Positions 5,338 through 8,932 of a stretch of 8,932 bases of DNA are shown here, piece after piece (positions within the stretch are counted from its first letter, which is position 1; each line of letters begins with the position of its first letter). A program made the position numbers and the translations under genes. The DNA comes from JBLIOB01 sp047639575 (GTDB taxonomy: Bacteria > Bacteroidota > Bacteroidia > Flavobacteriales_D > Parvicellaceae): contig JBLIOB010000165.1 of NCBI GenBank assembly GCA_047639575.1, positions 1 through 8,932 on the forward strand, in the 5' to 3' direction. The notes beneath the pieces were generated by a model that did not search any database, had not been told where the DNA came from, and was given only the letters and a program-made list of their open reading frames with translations.

Positions 5338-5628
5338 TTATATAGTTGATCCGAATGAAACAGCCCAAATTAAATTACCATTGGCGTCATTCTTTTTAAC
5401 GAAAACATCAGCGTTACCAGTAGATGTGAGGTTGGTTACGCCAGTTCCAGGGTCAAAATCTACTGTTCCTTCGAAAAAGCCAGTAGTTATAACGTCTCCG
5501 TTAATGTCCATTTGTACTCTTTCAATGGCATCAGCGTTAAGAGCTCCAAGAGAATGAGCGTAATCAAAGCTCTGTGCAGAAGCAAAATGAAATGTCGATA
5601 AAAGAATTAATAATAGAATTGATCTCAT
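5338..5628 (-). CDS. Truncated secreted SBBP-repeat protein (probable gene remnant)
   Basis: A 96-residue open reading frame with a good signal peptide (MRSILLLILLSTFHFASA). It continues with about one and a half units of the beta-propeller repeat called SBBP: SLGALNADAIERVQMDINGDVITTGFFEGTVDFDPG, then LTSTGNADVFVKKNDANGNLIWAVSFGST. In Bacteroidetes such proteins usually have many repeats and end in a T9SS sorting domain. This one stops after the second 'WAVSFG' with no sorting domain, at TATATAA. I therefore take it as a 3'-truncated gene, with its cassette end replaced by the half site at 5281-5292. A start at 5628 fits the signal peptide. The leader motif is 44 bases upstream. Confidence 0.7.
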   Translation of the reverse strand: MRSILLLILLSTFHFASAQSFDYAHSLGALNADAIERVQMDINGDVITTGFFEGTVDFDPGTGVTNLTSTGNADVFVKKNDANGNLIWAVSFGSTI

Positions 5629-5672
5629 TGAAACAAGCTTTTTTTAATTGCCAAAATGAACGACAACTGTAG

Positions 5673-5684
5673 ATGTTCGCTAAC
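5673..5684 (-). repeat. First leader motif of the array
   Basis: Plus ATGTTCGCTAAC, minus GTTAGCGAACAT, one or two bases different from the other good copies. It is the right-most copy and could mark the edge of the inserted array. No complete partner arms are visible. Confidence 0.5.
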
Positions 5685-5748
5685 CTCTTAGTAAGTAATA
5701 AAGTTACCTAATTAAAATGAAGATTGTGCATCGGGCTATTAGAACTGG

Positions 5749-5771
5749 GCTTAATAAGTAATCTATTAAGC
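5749..5771. terminator. Hairpin after the yidC-ompA block
   Basis: GCTTAATA and TATTAAGC form a perfect 8-base stem around the loop AGTAATC, 3 bases beyond the OmpA stop. The T-run (TTTTTATTT) follows on the plus strand. As an intrinsic terminator it therefore works best against plus-strand transcription entering the operon. For the minus-strand operon it may be only a 3'-end hairpin. Confidence 0.4.
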
Positions 5772-5774
5772 TTT

Positions 5775-6167
5775 TTATTTCAATACAATCTCAACTCTTC
5801 TGTTTAAAGCTCTTCCTTCTTCGGTTGTATTAATTGCAAGCGGAGATAGTTGACCAACTCCGTGCGCAGAAACTTGCGTTGCTTGAACTTTGTATTTAGA
5901 AGTCAGCGCTTTTAATACTGCTTGAGCCCTTTTTTCTGCTAATACCTTATTGGTGCTCAAAGAACCAATATTATCAGTGTGACCAACTATATAATAGTTT
6001 TTGTTCGGATTTTTATTAAGGTATGCAGCCAATGTTTCAATAACAGGGTAAGAGGTCTCAGTTAGTTTGTCGCTACCGAATTCAAATAAGATATTATGAA
6101 ACACTTCTTTTCCTTCATTTTTAATTTTATCATCAATAGACGCTACTGAAACTTGGTTCGTCTCCAT
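5775..6167 (-). CDS. OmpA C-terminal peptidoglycan-binding domain (downstream half of a split gene)
   Basis: From ATG 6167, 130 residues are almost entirely one OmpA/MotB domain. It has ILFEFGSDKL at 26-35, GHTDNIGS at 62-69, LAEKRAQAV at 77-85, and EEGRALNRRVEIVL at the C-terminus. Asp65 and Arg80, 15 residues apart, match the pair that grips diaminopimelate in peptidoglycan. There is no signal peptide, so alone it could not reach the periplasm. The reading frame is open upstream of the ATG for 23 further codons, back to a TAA at 6237-6239. That TAA is the stop of the preceding gene in the same frame. This is therefore very likely the second half of one protein, not a gene of its own. Confidence 0.85.
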   Translation of the reverse strand: METNQVSVASIDDKIKNEGKEVFHNILFEFGSDKLTETSYPVIETLAAYLNKNPNKNYYIVGHTDNIGSLSTNKVLAEKRAQAVLKALTSKYKVQATQVSAHGVGQLSPLAINTTEEGRALNRRVEIVLK

Positions 6168-6236
6168 GGCTTCAGTTTCAACAATTTTAGCATGAATATA
6201 TATCTTGTCTTTTATGATGTCATAATTTCCTCTGGC

Positions 6237-6788
6237 TTAATTAACATATAAAACTAGGGTGTAATTCTTACCTTCTTTAGTTCCTTGAGCTACAAAATAG
6301 GCTGCCTCATTTTCCTGATTTCGACTTCGGTGGTTAAAAGCTAATCTGCATTTATCGTCTTTTAGATGAGCCAAAGACCCCAGATATTCAGTGCCTCCAA
6401 CAGAAGTGTATTCTTTTAATACGCCAGTTTTCTTTTTGCCAAATGCAGAATAGACAACTTGTAATCCGCTATTTTTTATTGCTTGTTCATAGTTCCTTTG
6501 AACTTCAAGTACAGTAATTGCTTGAGAGTTTTCAATGGCATAAAGAACATCTATTACCTTCCCTTCTGCCGTTAATTCTTTGCACAGTCCATCGTTGTTT
6601 TTCTCAGATGTCGGAACAGTAACAGCATCAAACTTTGTTTCATTATACCCAACAACACAGCTGTTTTTGTAATTACTTAATAAGACATGTGAAACTGCGC
6701 CATCTACATCCGGACAAATGGAAGTTTGCGCTTGACTTGTAGGGATGAATAATAAAAAAATAATGGCAATGGATAATCTTGAAAGCAT
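6237..6788 (-). CDS. N-terminal half of split OmpA-family envelope protein
   Basis: From ATG 6788 there are 183 residues. The start is chosen because MLSRLSIAIIFLLFIPTSQAQ is a good signal peptide; the longer TTG start at 6821 would add 11 residues before it. The mature part contains the paired cysteines of CPD and CVVG, ELTAEGKVIDVLYAIE, LEVQRNYEQAIKNSGLQVVY, and AAYFVAQGTKEGKNYTLVLYVN just before the stop. As I remember the family, this last strand normally runs on into '.yihlkvvE..aM' and an OmpA domain. That is exactly what the same frame encodes after the stop (KIYIHAKIVETEAM). The gene lies 42 bases behind the DUF6438-like gene, so it is probably cotranscribed with it. Confidence 0.8.
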   Translation of the reverse strand: MLSRLSIAIIFLLFIPTSQAQTSICPDVDGAVSHVLLSNYKNSCVVGYNETKFDAVTVPTSEKNNDGLCKELTAEGKVIDVLYAIENSQAITVLEVQRNYEQAIKNSGLQVVYSAFGKKKTGVLKEYTSVGGTEYLGSLAHLKDDKCRLAFNHRSRNQENEAAYFVAQGTKEGKNYTLVLYVN

Positions 6789-6830
6789 GATCGGGAATTT
6801 AGTTAGGAAAGAGTATGTCAAATCTGTTAT

Positions 6831-7439
6831 CTAGTTATTAGAACTCGGTTTCTTAGCCACTAAAGTCCATGTTTTAGACTTGATTACGTTTTCGAGGTAA
6901 GTACGGTATTTCTTTAGCCCATCTGGGTAACCGTAACGCATTTTAATGACTTTATACTCGCCAGACATAGTTGCACCTATCATTGTTGTTGGAAGATCTG
7001 TTACACCATTCTGATCGTATTTGGTTTTCATGGTATCCAAACCAAATAATTTTGCTTGAGAAGTGATCTCAGCAAGCTCTTCGGTCGTGAAAACTGTGGA
7101 GTAAGTTCCTAAACTATCTACAAAGTTGATTCCTTCATAGGTCGCATTTCCACTTTGATAAATTGCCATCTTGAAAATAGGACATCTTCCAAAGCAAGCG
7201 CCTCTTTCTAAGATTGCAAATAGTGTAACAGGGGAGTCTTCGATTACATCTGTACTATCCGCATCAAAATCGAATTCATTTTCAAGATTAGAGAAAGCGT
7301 CATTTACAAAAGTAGAGTCAGAATTTTCAGTGGACAAAGTTTCCATGTGCTTTTCAGCAGCCTTTACTCGGTGCCTGTTTTTACAGGAAACCGATACGGC
7401 TAAAATCAAGATTGAAAATATGACTAGATAACGCTTCAT
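6831..7439 (-). CDS. Lipoprotein with DUF6438-like domain
   Basis: A 202-residue protein. Hydrophobic residues 4-18 end at Cys19 (VSVSC), suggesting a lipoprotein, though Ser at -3 is not an ideal lipobox. A low-complexity acidic linker (about 30-70) leads to LFAILERGACFGRCPIFKMAIYQSGNATYEG (residues 73-103). This has the CxxxCP pair at Cys82 and Cys86 that marks the DUF6438 family, then a helix (TEELAEITSQAKLFG) and a strand region ending YRTYLENVIKSKTW. Function is unknown; the family is frequent in Bacteroidetes. ATG 7439 follows the yidC stop by 31 bases, so the gene is probably translated from the yidC message. No Shine-Dalgarno is visible. Confidence 0.85.
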   Translation of the reverse strand: MKRYLVIFSILILAVSVSCKNRHRVKAAEKHMETLSTENSDSTFVNDAFSNLENEFDFDADSTDVIEDSPVTLFAILERGACFGRCPIFKMAIYQSGNATYEGINFVDSLGTYSTVFTTEELAEITSQAKLFGLDTMKTKYDQNGVTDLPTTMIGATMSGEYKVIKMRYGYPDGLKKYRTYLENVIKSKTWTLVAKKPSSNN

Positions 7440-7470
7440 ACTGCTGAAGGTGCAAATGTCTTGCCAATTT

Positions 7471-8932
7471 TCACTTTCTCTTTTGTTTCGCTTGTTGTTG
7501 CTTTGAAGCTTGAGCTAATCTTGCTTGGAACTTAGACTGCTTTTTAGGCTTTATAGATGCCGCAGCCATTTTAAGTTTAAGCTTGTTCTCATCGATGAAA
7601 TATTTCTTTACCATCCACATTAGTCCCATGTTCATTAAGTTACCACATAGGTAGTATAATGAAAGACCAGCGCCAAAGTTGTTAAAGAAGAATAACATCA
7701 TAATAGGGAACAAGTACATGATCACTTTCATGTTCGGCATTCCCGGCTGACTTGCTTGCATTTGACCACTATTCATCTTCGTATAGAAGATAGTAGAGAT
7801 ACACATCAATACAGTGAATAAACTAACGTGATCACCGTAAAATGGAATGTCAAATCCGAAATCAAAAACAGAATCAAATGCTGATAAATCTTCTGCCCAT
7901 AAGAAAGACTGTTGTCTTAAATCCATACTAGAAGGGAAGAATCGGAAAGCGGCAAATAAGATTGGCATTTGAATAAGCATCGGTATACAACCAGCCATCG
8001 GACTGGCGCCTGATTTCTTATAGAGGGCCATCGTCTCCTGCTGCTTTTTCATTGCATCAGCCTTGTCTGGATACTTCTCGTTAATAAGAGTGATCTCCGG
8101 CTTCAGAATTCTCATCTTAGCACTAGACTTATAGTTTTTATAAGTCAAGGGGAGAATAACCACCTTGATGATTAATGTCATCAGGATAATAATTAAGCCA
8201 TATCCCCAACCAGTGCTTTTCAGCACGTTAAAAATTGGAATGATAAACCACTTGTTAACGACTCTGAAAATAGATGGTCCAAGATTTACGATGTCTTCAG
8301 CTTCCATGTCAAGCTTTTCAAGCTCTGCCATGTCATTAGGACCGAAATACATTTTTAATGGAATAGTAGTCTTAGCAGTAATTGCAGTATTGAAACTTAC
8401 ATCCGCAATGTATTGCTCTGTGTATTTCTTACTGTTATCTTGAATGACTTCAATTTTCGTGTCGTCTTTTTCGAATCCATCTTCTGTGTATAGAATAGAA
8501 GAGAAATAGTTGTGTTTAAAAGCAATCCACTCAACATCTGCGTCAAATTCGTCATACGAATCTGAAGAAGTTTCTCCGATATAATCTCTAGAATCACCTT
8601 CTTCTTTAAAGAAAATTCCACAGATGTTTCGCTCTTGTGTTACTAGTTTCTCCGTAGACAAACCTTTCATTTTCCATTTGAAACTAACGTTGTTGTTGGC
8701 CAAATCTTGGTCTATACCAATCAGGTTTACATCGTAATTTAATACGTATCCCTCATCTAGGTAGTAGTGGAACTCAATGTACTTTCCAGCATCGCTTGTT
8801 AAAGCACGAAGCTTAATGCTCTTTGAAGTTGACTCTGCTAATTTGAAATTAAGATCCTTCGTATTCAAGAAGTCCTTAGTGCTAGAAGGAGAAATCCTTA
8901 GGTTTTGAGTAGTTGAATCTTGATCAAATAAT
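7471..8932 (-). CDS. yidC: Membrane protein insertase YidC (partial, N-terminus outside window)
   Basis: YidC/Oxa1-type insertase of the inner membrane, which works alone or with SecYEG to insert and fold membrane proteins. The visible 486 residues lack only the N-terminal membrane anchor and the first part of the periplasmic domain; the frame is open to the right edge. The periplasmic beta domain ends near PLKMYFGPNDM. After it come the first core membrane segment (WGYGLIIILMTLIIKVVILP) and the cytoplasmic loop TYKNYKSSAKMRILKPEI...KYPD, then SGASPMAGCIPMLIQMPILFAAF, a segment around HVSLFTVLMCISTIFY, and YLFPIMMLFFFNNFGAGLSLYYL. The groove arginine of E. coli YidC (R366) aligns with Lys in LIIKVVILPLT, as is common in Bacteroidetes. 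A highly basic C-terminal tail could contact the ribosome. An internal TTG at 8868 is not the start. Confidence 0.97.
   Translation of the reverse strand, partial: LFDQDSTTQNLRISPSSTKDFLNTKDLNFKLAESTSKSIKLRALTSDAGKYIEFHYYLDEGYVLNYDVNLIGIDQDLANNNVSFKWKMKGLSTEKLVTQERNICGIFFKEEGDSRDYIGETSSDSYDEFDADVEWIAFKHNYFSSILYTEDGFEKDDTKIEVIQDNSKKYTEQYIADVSFNTAITAKTTIPLKMYFGPNDMAELEKLDMEAEDIVNLGPSIFRVVNKWFIIPIFNVLKSTGWGYGLIIILMTLIIKVVILPLTYKNYKSSAKMRILKPEITLINEKYPDKADAMKKQQETMALYKKSGASPMAGCIPMLIQMPILFAAFRFFPSSMDLRQQSFLWAEDLSAFDSVFDFGFDIPFYGDHVSLFTVLMCISTIFYTKMNSGQMQASQPGMPNMKVIMYLFPIMMLFFFNNFGAGLSLYYLCGNLMNMGLMWMVKKYFIDENKLKLKMAAASIKPKKQSKFQARLAQASKQQQAKQKRK

Larger units (their letters stand above)
5629..5774. 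other. Junction between housekeeping block and accessory array
   Basis: No gene seen. It contains the outermost leader motif at 5673-5684 and the hairpin at 5749-5771. To its right no copy of the motif was found, and to its left every gene has one. Confidence 0.5.
5775..6788 (-). pseudogene. Envelope OmpA-family gene split by one in-frame stop
   Basis: The two open frames 6237-6788 and 5775-6236 are in one frame, separated only by TAA at 6237-6239. Together they give an N-terminal signal peptide, a globular domain and an OmpA domain of about 337 residues. This is the layout of common Bacteroidetes envelope proteins, in which an N-terminal domain with a 'yE.ai...Gg.vvy' pattern precedes OmpA. 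Both halves look otherwise intact, so the mutation is recent, a sequencing error, or read through. Confidence 0.7.

Noticed and set aside
5293..5344. Complete attC-like site between the SBBP remnant and the propeller gene
   Set aside because: TAACAA and TTGTTA repeats and a GTTAGGC core are present, but the arms do not nest with the leader motif as in the two better sites.
6789..6821. TTG start for the N-terminal half of the OmpA-family gene
   Set aside because: ATG 6788 starts directly with a signal peptide.
8397..8621. Second minus-strand frame inside yidC
   Set aside because: It overlaps conserved YidC coding sequence in another frame and has no family resemblance.

Overview
The window looks like a Bacteroidota (probably Flavobacteriia-type) chromosome. 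It is AT-rich, and its start codons lack Shine-Dalgarno sequences. It carries a Bacteroidetes-type YidC, a DUF6438-like lipoprotein and a secreted seven-repeat propeller with a type IX secretion C-terminal domain. All recognised protein genes lie on the minus strand, so transcription reads from the right edge leftward. The only plus-strand element is a group II intron.

Right third (about 5775-8932): a conserved housekeeping block. yidC (cut by the window edge) is followed after 31 bases by a DUF6438-like lipoprotein gene and after a further 42 bases by an OmpA-type envelope protein gene. The last gene is split by one in-frame TAA into an N-terminal half and an OmpA C-terminal half. The three probably form one envelope-biogenesis operon.

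Left two thirds (1-5684): accessory genes of unrelated function, each standing alone. They are a truncated SBBP-type secreted protein, the seven-repeat T9SS protein, an unknown lipoprotein, an unknown membrane protein, a cytoplasmic amidase, and the N-terminus of a secreted N-terminal-cysteine hydrolase. Each of the six is preceded, within 6-53 bases of its start codon, by one 12-base motif (plus-strand form ATGTTTACTAAC or a variant). At two junctions the motif is the right half of a complete nested inverted repeat built like an integron attC site: outer R arms ending AAC/GTT, a short spacer, inner L arms, and a central loop. I read this as an integron-like cassette array without an integrase in view. 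This is inference from sequence architecture.

Between 3090 and 3773 lies a group IIC intron ribozyme, recognised from conserved 5', domain I, III, V and VI sequences. It is on the strand opposite to the genes and interrupts the outer arm of one attC-like site at TTGT/T. This is the placement and orientation known for IIC-attC introns. The intron has no reverse transcriptase, and domain V seems to be broken by a small palindromic repeat, so it looks like a dead remnant.
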